Shown one piece after another: positions 26,593-35,522 of a stretch of 64,000 bases of DNA (the first letter of the stretch is position 1; the number at the start of each line of letters is the position of its first letter). The position numbers and the translations under genes were made by a program. The notes under the pieces were generated by a model that saw only the letters and a program-made list of their open reading frames with translations, was not told the DNA's origin and did not search any database. The stretch is from positions 1 to 64,000 of the forward strand of contig CAKTBJ010000008.1 in the NCBI GenBank assembly GCA_934533075.1, given 5' to 3'. Origin of the DNA: an uncultured Paracoccus sp. (GTDB lineage: Bacteria > Pseudomonadota > Alphaproteobacteria > Rhodobacterales > Rhodobacteraceae).

Positions 26593-27555
26593 GTGTCCAG
26601 CCTTGTTCTCGACGACCTGTCCCGGCGCTATACCGTGGTCGAGGTGCCGCCAGTCGCCATCGCGGCCTATGCCGAGGGCAATACGGGCATTCCCTATGTC
26701 TGGTCCTTCGAGGCCGAGGCGCCCGGCCCGCATGTCGTCGTCTGCGCGATCATGCACGGCAACGAGATCGCCGGCGCGGCGGTGCTGGACCGACTGCTGC
26801 GCGAGGGGGTGCGACCAGCGCACGGGCGGCTGACGCTGATCTTCGGCAACCCGGAGGCCTATGCACGCTTCGACCCGGCGCGGCCCTACGAGAATCGCTT
26901 CGTCGATATCGACATGAACCGGATCTGGGGGGCCGAGCGGCTGGACCCTGCGCGCAACGAATACGAGATCCGCCGGGCGCGGGAGCTGTTCCCGGTGATC
27001 GACAGCGCCGATGCGCTGCTGGATATCCACACCATGCAGGGTCAGGGGCCGGCGGTGGCGCTGGTCAACGGCACCCGCAACGCGCTGCCCTTGGCGGCGA
27101 AACTGAAGGCCGTGGGCTTCGTCCTCTACGGCAAGATGCCCGATTCGGACCGGCTGCGCATCCGCGATCTGCCGCACTTCATGGGCGACAGCGATGGCCC
27201 GCTGGCCCTTCAGATCGAGGCCGGCCAGCATTGGAGCCGCCAGGCCGTCGAGGTCGCCGACCGCATCACCCGCCAGTTTCTGGACGTGTATGGCATCCTG
27301 CCCGCGCCGCGCAATGCGGCGCCCGGCGCCCGGCAAAAGACGCTGGAGGTGGTGCAGACGGTCTTTTCACGCACCGGACGGTTCACCTATGCGCAGGATT
27401 TCCACAGCGGGCACTATTTCCCCACCGCCGGCACCCTGATCGGCCACGACGAGGATGGCGAGATCGTTACCCCGCAGGACGGCTGCTATCTGATCATGCC
27501 GGTTCACTTCCGCAGGCCGGGGGGCAGCGTCGGCCGCTTCGCCAGGCCTGCCTGA
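26593..27555 (+). CDS. Succinylglutamate desuccinylase/aspartoacylase-family zinc deacylase
   Basis: The 320-residue protein starts with GTG at 26593, seven bases after GGAGG (26581-26585). A six-codon-longer ATG start would lie inside the ribosome site and operator. Zinc ligands are H55 and E58 (IMHGNEIAG) and H146 (LLDIHTMQ), as in the M14-like AstE/ASPA family. The C-terminal beta region carries the lipoyl-like turn GTLIGHDEDGEIVTP. The family removes acyl groups from N-acyl amino acids. Placed opposite a peptide-type importer, it probably processes the imported compound. Confidence 0.87.
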   Translation: MSSLVLDDLSRRYTVVEVPPVAIAAYAEGNTGIPYVWSFEAEAPGPHVVVCAIMHGNEIAGAAVLDRLLREGVRPAHGRLTLIFGNPEAYARFDPARPYENRFVDIDMNRIWGAERLDPARNEYEIRRARELFPVIDSADALLDIHTMQGQGPAVALVNGTRNALPLAAKLKAVGFVLYGKMPDSDRLRIRDLPHFMGDSDGPLALQIEAGQHWSRQAVEVADRITRQFLDVYGILPAPRNAAPGARQKTLEVVQTVFSRTGRFTYAQDFHSGHYFPTAGTLIGHDEDGEIVTPQDGCYLIMPVHFRRPGGSVGRFARPA

Positions 27556-28144
27556 CGGTCGCGCAGGCCACCGTCGGGATCATGGGATCGGCAGGGCCGA
27601 CGGGGCGACCCATGCGGGATTGCCCGAAGGCTGGACAAGGCCAGCGGCGAGGGGCGGGCTTGCCGCCTCCTGCCGGCCCGCGCGCCGCCCTGCCCCATCG
27701 CCGCCGCAGGCCCTCGGCCGCGTCACGAAGCGATTCCGGCACATGATGCGGGCCATGCGCGCAGGCGGTGGAACGGCCGCCCACGTCGGCGGCGGCGGCC
27801 AGCGCCTTGCCCATGATCTGCGCGGCGTAATCCCCCGGCATCCGCTGCCGGCATGGCTTTGCCGGCTGCTGTGGATGTCCCGCAGCTGGCCGTCGCAAGA
27901 CCGCCGCCAGCGCCTGCATCCCGATCGAAACCGCCAAGCCATCCCCAGGCATGGCCCGCAGGCACCATCGCCCGCATCCCGAAGACAGGATCGCCAAAGC
28001 TGACGGACCGCTCCCCCGGCCTGAGAGCGGGCAGGCCGGAGCGCACGCTCACCGGCAGCCCGCCGCCCGGCTTTCGGCGACCGCTCCGGCCGTCCGCGCC
28101 ACCGTCTTGCCGGTGGCAGCGAACGAAGCCCGCGGCCCTGCCTC
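27556..28144. other. Intergenic region, 589 bases, no supported gene
   Basis: A hairpin (GACGGT 27554-27559 with ACCGTC 27570-27575) overlaps the deacylase stop and may end that transcript. The rest is GC-rich and open in several frames without a plausible start or recognisable protein. On the minus strand, stretches in different frames look faintly protein-like, so it could hold a decayed gene. I cannot name one. Confidence 0.5.
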
Positions 28145-29461
28145 CTACCCAATGGCCCGGTCGCGGGTCTCGGCCTTCACCATCAGTAGGGCCAGCGCCG
28201 CCAGCACCAGCAGCCCGGCAAAGGTGCCGATGGCGATGCCGAAGCCCCTGGCGAAGACCACCGCCAGCATCGAGGGCGCAAGGATGCCCCCCAGCCGCGC
28301 CACCGCGCTGGCCGTGCCCATGCCGGTGCCGCGCAGATGGGTCGGGTAAAGCTCCGGCGTGAAGGCGTAAAGCGCGCCCCAGGTGCCCAGCAGCGCGAAG
28401 CTCATCAGGATCAGCGAACCCGCCACCATCGCCGTGCCGCTCGCCACCGTGAACAGGAAGCAGCCCGCCGCGCTGAGCAGCAGGAAGCCCATCAGCGTGG
28501 CGCGCCGGCCCAGCGCCTCGACCCCCCAGGCGGCCAGCGCATAGCCGGGGACCTGCGCCAGCGCCAGGATCACCAGGAAGCCATAGCCGCGCACGAAGCC
28601 GAAGCCCTCGGTCGCCAGCTGCCCCGGCACCCAGACGAACACCCCGTAATAGGACAGCGAGACCAGGAACCACACCGCCAGCACCCCGAAGGTCCGCGCC
28701 CGCAGCAGGCCCGAGAAGATCGAGCCTTCCGCCCCTTCCGGCACCGGCGCCGGCACAATCTCCGCATCAGGGGGCAGCGCGCCGGCCCCGTTCGCGACCA
28801 GCACCCGGTCCAGAACCGCCCTCGCCTCGTCCGTCCGGCCCTTGCGGACCAGATACATGGGCGATTCCGGCACCCAGAGGCGCAGGACGATGCCGATCAG
28901 CGCCGGCAGCGCCGCCACCGCGAAGATCCAGCGCCACGGCGCGGCGGCGCCCTGGCTGGCGGCGATCCACGCCGTCAGCGCCACGGTGATGGTGCCGACG
29001 GCCCAGAACCCTTCCAGCCAGACCAGCCAGCGGCCCCGGTTCTTCGGCGGCAGGAACTCGGCCATCATGGCGTAATCCACCGGCAGCGTGCCGCCCACCG
29101 CCACCCCGGTCAGGAAGCGCAGCACCAGCAGCATGGTGAAATCCTGCGCGAAGACCGAGGCCATGCCGAAGACCGCATCCATCAGCACCGTCAGCAGCAG
29201 GATGTTGCGCCGCCCGATCCGGTCGGCGATCCGCCCGAACCCGAAGGCGCCGACGAACATGCCGAGGAAGAACAGCGTGCCGATCTGAAGGGCGGTGACG
29301 CGCTCCACCCCGAAACTGGCGGCGACCGAGGGCGCGGCGAAGCCCACCGCGATCACCTGCATCGCGTCGGCGGCCCAGACCAGCCCGAAAATGCCCAGAA
29401 GCCGCCGCTGGAACCGCCCGGTCCCGCCGCGCGCCAGCGCCTCGTCCACGGTCAGTTGCAT
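28145..29461 (-). CDS. Major facilitator superfamily transporter, metabolite:H+ symporter (SV2/sugar-type)
   Basis: This 438-residue, 12-helix protein has MFS signatures: GRIADRIGRRNILL after helix 2, LRFLTGVAVGGTLPVDYAMMAEFLP in helices 4-5, and WVPESPMYLVRKGR before the central loop. In the C-terminal half are ALGRRATLMGF and TPELYPTHLRGTGMG. This pattern is shared by YceI/niacin/aromatic-acid type symporters. It is divergent from the decarboxylase at 29698 across a 236-base spacer. Substrate unknown. Confidence 0.88.
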   Translation of the reverse strand: MQLTVDEALARGGTGRFQRRLLGIFGLVWAADAMQVIAVGFAAPSVAASFGVERVTALQIGTLFFLGMFVGAFGFGRIADRIGRRNILLLTVLMDAVFGMASVFAQDFTMLLVLRFLTGVAVGGTLPVDYAMMAEFLPPKNRGRWLVWLEGFWAVGTITVALTAWIAASQGAAAPWRWIFAVAALPALIGIVLRLWVPESPMYLVRKGRTDEARAVLDRVLVANGAGALPPDAEIVPAPVPEGAEGSIFSGLLRARTFGVLAVWFLVSLSYYGVFVWVPGQLATEGFGFVRGYGFLVILALAQVPGYALAAWGVEALGRRATLMGFLLLSAAGCFLFTVASGTAMVAGSLILMSFALLGTWGALYAFTPELYPTHLRGTGMGTASAVARLGGILAPSMLAVVFARGFGIAIGTFAGLLVLAALALLMVKAETRDRAIG

Positions 29462-29697
29462 CCGCCCGACTCCTCTGCGGCCTCCGATTCCCCGCCCTGA
29501 TTAGCCCGCGCACCCGCCGGCACCAAGACGTGACGGCCGCAAGGCGGCATCTTTCCGGTCCCATCGCTGCGCAAGGGAGGAAAAATCCCGCGGGACCGGG
29601 GCGTCGTGGATGCGAAAGATCGGCCTGATCCCTTGACAGCCCCCGCCTCGGGCCTGTCGAGTTGGCAAAGCGCAGCGACAGCAGGCAGGTCCGGCAC

Positions 29698-32478
29698 ATG
29701 AACCAACCCACGAAACAGGCATCTTCGGCCCTTGCCGTGCAGCAGGCCGGGAAGGCGTCCCCGACCATCGGCGACTATTACAGCGCCACCCAGCTGCGCG
29801 CCGACCGCTGGAGCGCGTTGCGCGGCCTCGCCGAGGGGCTGGCGCTGCACGGCACCGAGGGGCGCAAGGGCCGCAAGCTGCTGGCCGAGGCCGAGGCGCT
29901 GTTCGAGGCACTGGTCCCCATAGAAGCCTTCTGGGCCTTTCCCGGCGCCGCGTCCTTCGCGGCCATGCAGCGGCTGCTGGAACAGCGCAAGATCCCGGAA
30001 TTCTCGCATGCCGTGCGCCGGGCCTCGCGGGCGCTGATCTCGGGCGCCTATCGCCGCCGCACCATCCCCCTGCATACCGAGGACAGCGAGACCGAGGAGT
30101 TCGAGGACGAGGCCGCGATGTCCCCCGATGCCCGCGCCCTGGGCCGGCCCTATTTCGAGGTGCTGATCGTCGACGACCTGACCGAGCAGCAGGAACGCTG
30201 GCTGCGCACCAGCCTGCAACGCGCCCGCCGCCCGGAGGACCCGTTCATCTACGAACCCGTGGTCGTCCCCAGCCTTGAGGACGCGCTGATCGGCATCCTG
30301 CTGAACTATAACGTGCAGGCGGTGGTGGTCCGCCCCGGCCTGGCGCTGAAATCGCGCAACAACGTGGAAATCCTGAACAAATACCTGCGCCGCGCCAGCG
30401 ACGAGGAGGAGGTGGACGGCCTCGCGCCCGACGAATACGGGCCGGAGACCTGCCGACTGGTCCACAAGATCAGGCCGGAGCTGGATACCTATCTGGTCAC
30501 CGACCGCTCGGTCGAGACCATCGCGGCGATGGACCTCGGCAACTGCCGGCGGGTGTTCTACAATCAGGAAGATTTCCTGGAACTGCACCTGAACATCCTG
30601 CGCGGCGTCAACAGCCGCTACAAAACGCCGTTCTTCACCGCGCTGAAGGACTATTCCCGCCAGCCCACCGGCGTCTTCCACGCCATGCCGATCAGCCGCG
30701 GCAAGTCCATCGCCCGCAGCCACTGGATCCAGGACATGGGCGCCTTCTACGGCCCCAACATCTTCCTGGCGGAAACCTCGGCGACCTCGGGCGGCCTCGA
30801 CAGCCTGCTGGAACCGAAAGGCCCGATCAAGAAGGCGCAGGAGGACGCGGCGCGGGCCTTCGGCGCCAAGCAGACCTTCTTCGCCACGAACGGCACCTCG
30901 ACCTGCAACAAGATCGTGGTGCAGGCGCTGATCCGGCCCGGCGACATCGTGCTGGTGGACCGCGACTGTCACAAGTCGCACCATTACGGCATGGTGCTGG
31001 CCGGCGCGAACGTCGTCTACATGGACAGCTATCCGCTGCACGAGCATTCCATGTATGGCGCCGTCCCCACGCGCGAGATCAAGCACAAGCTGCTGGAACT
31101 GCGCGCCGCCGGGCATCTGGACCGGGTGCGGATGATCCTGCTGACCAACTGCACCTTCGACGGGCTGATCTACAACGTCGAGCGGGTGATGGAGGAATGC
31201 CTGGCGATCAAGAAGGACCTGATCTTCCTGTGGGACGAGGCCTGGTTCGCCTTCGCGCGCTTCAACCCGGCCTTTCGCCAGCGCACCGCGATGGCCTCGG
31301 CGGCGAACCTGCGCCGCGTGCTGCGCAGCCCGGAACGCGCGGCGGACTGGCGCAAGCAGGCCGATGCGCTGGAAAATGCCGACGATGCGGCATGGCTGGA
31401 CACAAGGCTGATCGCGCCGCCGGATGCGCGGGTGCGGGTCTATGCCACGCAATCGACGCACAAGACGCTGACCTCGCTGCGGCAAGGCTCGATGATCCAT
31501 GTCCACGACCAGGACTTCAAGGGCGAGACCGAGCAGTCCTTCCACGAAGCCTACATGACCCATACCTCGACCTCGCCGAACTACCAGATCATCGCCTCGC
31601 TGGACGTGGGCCGGCGGCAGGTCGAGCTGGAGGGCTACGAATTCGTCCAGCGCCAGATCGACAGCGCCATGTCGCTGCGCCGGGCGGTGGCCAGCCATCC
31701 GCTGCTGTCCAAGTATTTCAAGGTGCTGACCCTGACCGACATGATCCCGCGCGACTATCGCGAAAGCGGCGTGGAATCCTATTACGACACCAGGCGCGGC
31801 TGGACCGATACCTGGGATTACTGGGCCACGGACGAATTCGTGCTGGACCCGACCAAGGTGACGCTGGCGGTGGGCGGCACGGGCTGGGACGGCAACACCT
31901 TCAAGACCCAGATCCTGATGGACAAGCACGGCATCCAGATCAACAAGACATCGCGCAACACCGTGCTGTTCATGACCAATATCGGCACCACGCGCTCCTC
32001 GATCGCCTATCTGATCGAGGTGCTGATCAGCATCGCCAAGCATCTGGACGACCTTCTCGACGATGCGTCGAAGATGGAGCGCCGCTCGTTCGAGCACCGG
32101 GTGAAAAGCCTGGTTGAGCATGTGCCGCCCCTGCCCGATTTCAGCCGCTTCCACCCGGCCTTCGGCGACGGCTCGACCCCGGCGGGCGACATCCGGCGGG
32201 CGTTCTTCCTGGCCTATGACGAGGACAATTGCGACTATCTCGACCTGGCGCAGGACCTTGAGGCGCGGTTCGCCAGCGGCGAGGATCTGGTCTCGGCCTC
32301 CTTCATCATCCCCTATCCGCCGGGCTTCCCGATCCTGGTGCCGGGACAGGTGATCAGCCGCGAGATCCTGACCTTCATGCGCGCGCTGGATGTCAGCGAG
32401 ATCCACGGCTATCGCCCCGACCTCGGCCTGCGCATCTTTACGGCGGAGGCCTTGGGCAAGGCCGCGAAGATGCGCTGA
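29698..32478 (+). CDS. PLP-dependent Orn/Lys/Arg decarboxylase family protein (long form)
   Basis: At 926 residues it is longer than the roughly 710-760 of enterobacterial biosynthetic and inducible enzymes. An N-terminal extension precedes a wing-type region (about 150-270). The PLP fold type I core follows, with ETSATSGGLDSLL, FFATNGTSTCNK, DRDCHKSHHYG, WDEAWFAF and the PLP lysine K589 in STHKTLTSLRQGS. The C-terminal domain contains SFIIPYPPGFPILVPGQ. It should decarboxylate a basic amino acid to agmatine, cadaverine or putrescine in the cytoplasm; which one is not decidable. ATG 29698 is preferred over an upstream TTG. Acid-stress use would fit the neighbourhood. Confidence 0.88.
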   Translation: MNQPTKQASSALAVQQAGKASPTIGDYYSATQLRADRWSALRGLAEGLALHGTEGRKGRKLLAEAEALFEALVPIEAFWAFPGAASFAAMQRLLEQRKIPEFSHAVRRASRALISGAYRRRTIPLHTEDSETEEFEDEAAMSPDARALGRPYFEVLIVDDLTEQQERWLRTSLQRARRPEDPFIYEPVVVPSLEDALIGILLNYNVQAVVVRPGLALKSRNNVEILNKYLRRASDEEEVDGLAPDEYGPETCRLVHKIRPELDTYLVTDRSVETIAAMDLGNCRRVFYNQEDFLELHLNILRGVNSRYKTPFFTALKDYSRQPTGVFHAMPISRGKSIARSHWIQDMGAFYGPNIFLAETSATSGGLDSLLEPKGPIKKAQEDAARAFGAKQTFFATNGTSTCNKIVVQALIRPGDIVLVDRDCHKSHHYGMVLAGANVVYMDSYPLHEHSMYGAVPTREIKHKLLELRAAGHLDRVRMILLTNCTFDGLIYNVERVMEECLAIKKDLIFLWDEAWFAFARFNPAFRQRTAMASAANLRRVLRSPERAADWRKQADALENADDAAWLDTRLIAPPDARVRVYATQSTHKTLTSLRQGSMIHVHDQDFKGETEQSFHEAYMTHTSTSPNYQIIASLDVGRRQVELEGYEFVQRQIDSAMSLRRAVASHPLLSKYFKVLTLTDMIPRDYRESGVESYYDTRRGWTDTWDYWATDEFVLDPTKVTLAVGGTGWDGNTFKTQILMDKHGIQINKTSRNTVLFMTNIGTTRSSIAYLIEVLISIAKHLDDLLDDASKMERRSFEHRVKSLVEHVPPLPDFSRFHPAFGDGSTPAGDIRRAFFLAYDEDNCDYLDLAQDLEARFASGEDLVSASFIIPYPPGFPILVPGQVISREILTFMRALDVSEIHGYRPDLGLRIFTAEALGKAAKMR

Positions 32479-32873
32479 GGCGGGACCGGCCCGACCCCGC
32501 CGCCCTGCCTTGCGGCGGGTCCGGCGCCCCTGCCGGAACCGGCCCGGCATGGTGCCGGAACGCCGCCGGAAAGCGCGGCTGAAGGTCGGGAGGCCGCCGA
32601 AGCCGCAGGCAAGGGCGATGCCGCCGGCAGGCCGGCCCCCTGCGGCGCGGGTCCGAAAACCCCGCCGCCGCCGCGTCGAGGCGCAGGGCCGGCCCGGCAT
32701 TGCCTGACGGCGGGCACCGGCGCCGCGCATTGCCCTTTCGCCAGTCGGCCCGGCCAGCATGCTTGCCCGCCGATCCGGGCGATGCGGCCGGCCCGGCGGC
32801 CAGACGCAAGCGAGGCCAGCCGTCGCGTCCGGCCGGGCGACGGCGTTACCCGCCTTGCCGGGCCGGGGCGCCG
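32479..32873. other. Intergenic region, about 395 bases
   Basis: Very GC-rich DNA between the decarboxylase and the promoter of the DUF892 gene. I see no gene with a credible start and no clear hairpin followed by a T run. Confidence 0.5.
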
Positions 32874-32898
32874 GGAACATTCCCCGCCGCCGCCGGTT
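32874..32898 (+). promoter_or_regulatory. EcfG-type promoter of the DUF892 gene
   Basis: GGAAC (32874-32878), 16 bases, GGTT (32895-32898), 55 bases before the start codon at 32954. It is the same form as six other sites in the window. Confidence 0.6.
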
Positions 32899-32953
32899 CA
32901 CTCCCCCGCGTATCACCGCCGGCATGCCGGCTTTTCCAGCAGGGAGACATCCG

Positions 32954-33451
32954 ATGCCCGACAAGGTTCTCGACGATCTGTTCCACGACACCCTGAAAGA
33001 CATCTATTATGCCGAGCGCCAGATCCTGAAGGCGCTGCCCAAGATGGCGCGCGCGGCCGGCTCCGAGATGCTGCGCACGGCCTTCCTGGCCCATCGCGAC
33101 GAGACCGAAACCCATGTCGAGCGCCTGCAACAGGTGTTCGAGATCATCGACAGGCCGGCGCGCGGCAAGACCTGCCCGGCCATCGACGGCATCATCGAGG
33201 AAGGGCAGGAGATCATGGCGGCCTTCAAGGACTCGCCGGCGCTGGATGCGGGGCTGATCGCCGCCGCGCAGGCGGTCGAGCATTACGAGATCGCCCGCTA
33301 CGGCACCTTGCGGCAATGGGCGCGGCAGATGGGGCTGGAGGATGCCGCGGCGCTGCTGGGCCAGACGCTGGACGAGGAGGAAGCCACCGACGAACGGCTG
33401 ACCGGCATCGCCGAAGGCGGCGCCAACGAGGCGGCAACCGGGCGGGGCTGA
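32954..33451 (+). CDS. Ferritin-like DUF892 (YciE/YciF-type) stress protein
   Basis: The 165-residue all-helical protein has the DUF892 pattern: LDDLFHDTLKDIYYAERQILKALPKM in the first helix, AFLAHRDETETHVERLQQVFE in the second, and AAQAVEHYEIARYGTLRQWA in the third. Conserved Glu and His residues could bind iron. Length matches the family. The start follows GGAGA. In proteobacteria such genes belong to the general stress response. Here the upstream EcfG-type promoter supports that. Confidence 0.9.
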   Translation: MPDKVLDDLFHDTLKDIYYAERQILKALPKMARAAGSEMLRTAFLAHRDETETHVERLQQVFEIIDRPARGKTCPAIDGIIEEGQEIMAAFKDSPALDAGLIAAAQAVEHYEIARYGTLRQWARQMGLEDAAALLGQTLDEEEATDERLTGIAEGGANEAATGRG

Positions 33452-33810
33452 GCCGCCGCGCGCGGCCACGCCCCTTCCGGCGGCGGGACCGCCTGAATCG
33501 GCGCAGGGAGGCGGCGCGGCATCCCCCGCCGCCCGCATCCGCCGCGCCAGGCGGCGGCTCCGGCCTCGCCGGTCCCCGCTATGGCGATGCGGTCCCGCTG
33601 GGCCATAGCGGGCGGCGCAGCGTGACAGGGGGCGGCATCGCTTTTGGCCTGCTGCGGTTCGGCGGTGTCGCGGGCATCGGCACGGACCTTCGTCCGACGG
33701 CTTTCCGCCCGCCCGCCGGTCCATCATCCGGGCGACCGCCCCCGCGAGCGGCGGGAGACCACACCCCCTTGCCGGACGGGCCGGCGCGGGTATCGCGAAC
33801 AGGCAGCCCA
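33452..33810. other. Intergenic region, about 360 bases
   Basis: GC-rich DNA between the DUF892 gene and the 8-base tandem repeat. All frames are partly open, but none has a ribosome site or recognisable product. Confidence 0.45.
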
Positions 33811-33906
33811 CCGGCTTACCGGCCTACCGGCTTACCGGCTTACCGGCTTACCGGCTTACCGGCTTACCGGCTTACCGGCTTACCGGCTTACCGGCTTACC
33901 GGCTTA
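33811..33906. repeat. Tandem repeat, 12 copies of CCGGCTTA
   Basis: Exactly 96 bases made of twelve 8-base units; only the second differs (CCGGCCTA). It lies between the convergent ends of the DUF892 gene and the histidine kinase gene, 23 bases beyond the kinase stop. Identical units indicate recent slippage. Confidence 0.95.
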
Positions 33907-33929
33907 ATGTGAGCCGGTCGGGGCCGGCG

Positions 33930-35039
33930 TCAAGGGAAGCGGTCCCCCTCGCCCGCCTCGGCCTCGCCGCTTCCCCGGCCCAGATGACTCATCAGCGTAT
34001 CGAGCTGGCATCGCAGGCCGGGGCCGTCATGGGACAGGACGGTCTTGCCCATGAAATCCTCGGCCAGCACCTCCTCGATGATCAGCGAGCCGAAGCCCTT
34101 GCGGTCGTGCGGCGCCGGGGGCGGGCCGCCGCGCTCGGCCCAGACCAGCCGGAAGCCCTCGGCGCTGTCGGGCCGCCCTGCCGTCCAATGCAGGTCCACC
34201 AGCCCCGCCGGCACCGACAGCGCCCCGTATTTCAGCGCATTGGTCGCCAGTTCGTTGACGGCCAGCGCCAGGGTCAGCGCCTGCTTGGCCGTCACCCGCA
34301 CCGGCGGTCCCTCGATGTGGAAGCGCCCCTGGCCGCTGCGGAAGGGCCGCAGCGCCTCGCGGATCACCGTGCCCAGATCGGCGCCCTGCATCGGCGCCGC
34401 CGTCAGCAGCCCCTGCGCCTGCGCCAGCGCCCCGATCCGCTGGCGCAGGCGGTCGCGGGCCTCGCCGCCGTCATGGCTTTGCAGCGTCTGGTTGACGATC
34501 GCCGACACCACCGCCAGCGTGTTCTTGATCCGGTGGGCCAGCTCGCCGTTGCGCAGTTCCAGCTGGCGGGCGGTCTCGACGGTCTGCGTCGTCTCCATCA
34601 CCGTGTCCATCATGCCGCACACCGCGCCGTTCTCGTCGCGCACCGGGCTGTAGCAGAAGGTGAAATGGCACGGCTCGGGATAGCCGTAGCGGTCGATGGT
34701 CAGCGGGAAATCCTCGATGAAGGTGGCCTCGCCGGCATAGGCGCGTTCCGCGATGGGACCGATCTCGTCCCAGGCCTCGTGCCAGACCTCGGCGAAGGAG
34801 CGGCCCAGCACGTCGCCCTTGTCGCCCAGGATCGGCCGGAAGGCGTCGTTGGGCAGCGTCACCAGCCCCGACCCCCAGACCAGGCATTTCGGGAATTTCG
34901 AGTTCAGCGCCATGCCCAGCGCGATCTTCAGCGCCGAGGGCCAGCCCTCCGGCGGTCCCAGTTCATGCGATGACCAGTCCTTCGCCCGGATAGCCTGCGC
35001 CATCTCGCCGCCGCCATCCAGAAAGTGCAAGCCGGCCAT
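33930..35039 (-). CDS. HWE-family sensor histidine kinase with PAS domain
   Basis: The 369 residues hold an N-terminal PAS-like sensor (about 25-155; ELGPPEGWPSALKIAL, FCYSPVRDENGAVCGMMDTVMETT). The HWE/HisKA_2 dimerisation helix has phospho-acceptor H169 in ELAHRIKNTLAVV. The ATPase domain carries the N-box NELATNALKYGALS (N262 onward), the WAERGGP motif that names the family and GFGSLIIEEVL. No membrane segment is seen, so it is cytoplasmic. The start at 35039 follows a GAGG site. HWE kinases commonly feed the PhyR-NepR-EcfG cascade; NepR- and EcfG-like genes lie about 4 kb away. Confidence 0.9.
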   Translation of the reverse strand: MAGLHFLDGGGEMAQAIRAKDWSSHELGPPEGWPSALKIALGMALNSKFPKCLVWGSGLVTLPNDAFRPILGDKGDVLGRSFAEVWHEAWDEIGPIAERAYAGEATFIEDFPLTIDRYGYPEPCHFTFCYSPVRDENGAVCGMMDTVMETTQTVETARQLELRNGELAHRIKNTLAVVSAIVNQTLQSHDGGEARDRLRQRIGALAQAQGLLTAAPMQGADLGTVIREALRPFRSGQGRFHIEGPPVRVTAKQALTLALAVNELATNALKYGALSVPAGLVDLHWTAGRPDSAEGFRLVWAERGGPPPAPHDRKGFGSLIIEEVLAEDFMGKTVLSHDGPGLRCQLDTLMSHLGRGSGEAEAGEGDRFP

Positions 35040-35233
35040 ATGAGCCTCGCGCTGAAAACCCGGTATCCTGGCGGCATCGCATTCCGGGGGATGCGGGCGC
35101 CGCGTATCCGCAAGGGGCCGGCACTGAAAATCCGGCCCGAAGAATAAGGCTTCAATCTTTTGATCAGAAGCAGAAAATCGCCCTGCTTGCAAGAGGTTCG
35201 CGGCGGCCCGGCGGCCGCCGCGACAGGGTGGCT

Positions 35234-35404
35234 TCAGGTGTGGCGCCGGGCGTCGTCGCCGCGGTCCCGGTCCTGCCGGCCGCCTTCGCGCGGGCGGTCC
35301 TTGTCCTCCGTCCTGCCCTTGTCGCCCGTGCCGCCCTGGTCCTGACGGTCCTGCGGCCTGGCGGGGTCCTTCTTGTCGGGGTTGTCGGGATCGTTCCGAT
35401 TCAT
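35234..35404 (-). CDS. Small hydrophilic disordered protein, 56 residues
   Basis: Start 35404 follows a strong AGGAGGAA site. The product (MNRNDPDNPDKKDPARPQ at its start) is almost entirely Asp, Arg, Lys, Gly, Pro and Gln, with no hydrophobic core, so it should be unfolded in the cell. It has its own EcfG-type promoter at 35444-35468. A similar small polar protein lies at 48257-48415. The function is unknown; a desiccation or osmotic-stress protectant role would be speculation. Confidence 0.75.
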   Translation of the reverse strand: MNRNDPDNPDKKDPARPQDRQDQGGTGDKGRTEDKDRPREGGRQDRDRGDDARRHT

Positions 35405-35443
35405 CTGCGTTCCTCCTTGGGGCATCCCTGCGATGCGGCCCCT

Positions 35444-35468
35444 AACCGGCGGCCCCGCCGGATGTTCC
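35444..35468 (-). promoter_or_regulatory. EcfG-type promoter of the 56-residue protein gene
   Basis: On the minus strand GGAAC (35468-35464), 16 bases, GGTT (35447-35444). It lies back to back with the plus-strand site at 35488-35512. Confidence 0.6.
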
Positions 35469-35487
35469 CGACATTCGCGCCGGCGCC

Positions 35488-35512
35488 GGAACAAATCCGC
35501 CGGACGGCCGTT
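35488..35512 (+). promoter_or_regulatory. EcfG-type promoter of the cysteine hydrolase gene
   Basis: GGAAC (35488-35492), 16 bases, CGTT (35509-35512). It is only 10 bases before ATG 35523. So either the mRNA is almost leaderless or translation starts at ATG 35547. Confidence 0.65.
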
Positions 35513-35522
35513 TCCCTCCGAC

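Noticed and set aside
29633..29661. TTGACA as a sigma-70 promoter for the decarboxylase
   Set aside because: The -35 is perfect, but at 17 bases the -10 position reads GTCGAG, so I do not call a promoter.
29452..33003. Long minus-strand open frame opposite the decarboxylase
   Set aside because: It is opposite a gene with clear PLP-enzyme motifs and itself has no recognisable motif or start.
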